Positions 63,556 to 64,000 of a stretch of DNA of 64,000 nt are shown one piece after another. Source of the stretch: an uncultured Flavobacterium sp. (lineage in GTDB: Bacteria > Bacteroidota > Bacteroidia > Flavobacteriales > Flavobacteriaceae); NCBI GenBank assembly GCA_937773775.1, contig CALJVL010000009.1, positions 1 through 64,000 on the forward strand, written 5' to 3'. The notes beneath the pieces were generated by a model. The model did not search any database. It was given only the letters and a program-made list of their open reading frames with translations, and was not told the origin of the DNA. The stretch's first letter is position 1. Every line of letters begins with the position of its first letter. The position numbers were made by a program, and so were the translations under genes.

Positions 63556-64000
63556 ATGGATTTTCAATATTTTTTAGAATATGTTCCCAATTTAGCTGAG
63601 GCCGAGCTTCCTGCTATGGAGGCTCATATTAAAATGGCGCCATTTGAAAGAATCGAAAGTTTGAAAAATTATGCCGTTGAAAATAATAGCCCAAGAATGG
63701 CTGCAGTAATGATGCTTTTTTATCCTAAAAACAGAATTACGCATTTAGTACTTATCGTTCGGAACTCTTATGAAGGTGTGCACTCAGGACAAATAGCATT
63801 TCCTGGAGGGAAATATGAAACTGAGGATGAAATTTTTTCAAAAACAGCCTTGCGAGAAACTCAAGAGGAGGTTGGTGTAAGCCCGGCGATAATAGATGTG
63901 ATTAAGGCTTTTACGCAAGTTTATGTTCCTCCCAGTAATTTTATCGTCCACCCTTTTTTAGGTATATGTAAGGAAGAAATTTGTTTTGTTCTTGACCCTA
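63556..64000 (+). CDS. CoA-type NUDIX hydrolase, N-terminal part
   Basis: The gene runs off the right edge; 148 codons are present. It shows the CoA pyrophosphatase (UPF0035) signature HSGQIAFPGGKYE ahead of the Nudix box, with its acidic REXXEE core in RETQEEVGV. Upstream are RMAAVMMLFYPKNRITHLVL and IVRNSYEG. Members cleave CoA or other nucleotide diphosphates; they act in the cytoplasm. The ATG at 63556 is preceded by an A-rich sequence. Confidence 0.9.
   Translation, partial: MDFQYFLEYVPNLAEAELPAMEAHIKMAPFERIESLKNYAVENNSPRMAAVMMLFYPKNRITHLVLIVRNSYEGVHSGQIAFPGGKYETEDEIFSKTALRETQEEVGVSPAIIDVIKAFTQVYVPPSNFIVHPFLGICKEEICFVLDP

Overview
The window looks like chromosome from a gliding, T9SS-bearing member of the Flavobacteriaceae, most like Flavobacterium. 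The evidence is the low G+C content, the Bacteroidetes-type promoters (TTG, about 19 bases, TAnnTTTG), the scarcity of Shine-Dalgarno sites, the many SusD-less lipoproteins with LxxC lipoboxes, gldI, a type IX secretion C-terminal domain, glutamine synthetase III, a fused isobutyryl-CoA mutase and several Flavobacterium-type hypothetical families. No rRNA, tRNA, CRISPR array or prophage was seen.

Layout. 1-6.3 kb: the start of a CstA-like carbon starvation protein, a long gene-poor stretch, a fasciclin lipoprotein, then prfA, pyrF and a BtuF-like binding protein. 6.4-15.6 kb: a two-armed locus that looks like iron acquisition. Its left arm is DUF4856 lipoprotein, imelysin lipoprotein, HTTM membrane protein and FecA-like TonB receptor. 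Its right arm is imelysin lipoprotein and a di-heme (CxxCH twice) oxidoreductase. The arms fire from two well-formed divergent promoters. 15.6-22.6 kb: a tiny coiled-coil-like protein, an alpha/beta hydrolase, purU, a DUF4197 lipoprotein and icmF. 23.4-31.8 kb: accessory DNA with a large repeat-bearing surface protein, an IS1182-type insertion sequence, a DUF1543 gene and a decayed second copy of its 3' end, a PfpI-like protein, and a tandem pair of related lipoproteins, one carrying collagen-like GXX triplets. 31.8-48 kb: TerC, GSIII (glnN), an AIR synthase, a P1B zinc/cadmium ATPase, two cyclophilin-FKBP fusions, gldI, nrnA, a CLC-F-type channel and a Rid protein. 48-64 kb: guaA, a LysM/PBP1-like gene, a DUF3820 gene, pyrG, yidC, a two-domain fasciclin protein, a MORN-like protein, mnmA, a T9SS-sorted subtilase, a nitronate monooxygenase-like enzyme, DUF4268, and a partial CoA-type NUDIX hydrolase.

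A notable property is the number of broken reading frames. The HTTM gene, icmF, the LysM gene (three times) and a small secreted gene at 62.5 kb each carry one-base insertions, four of the six in homopolymer runs. The large surface protein has an in-frame TGA where Trp is expected, and a lipoprotein at 47.5-48 kb has lost a usable start codon. Either the genome is losing these genes or the assembly has a bias to insertions; sequence alone cannot decide.

Other structure: two copies of a dispersed intergenic element with a variable central hairpin (18.97 and 36.69 kb) that may belong to the Flavo-1 RNA family, and a decayed direct duplication of the 3' end of yidC just behind yidC. The best candidate for a coherent, poorly characterised system is the 6.4-15.6 kb imelysin/DUF4856/HTTM/di-heme/TonB-receptor locus.
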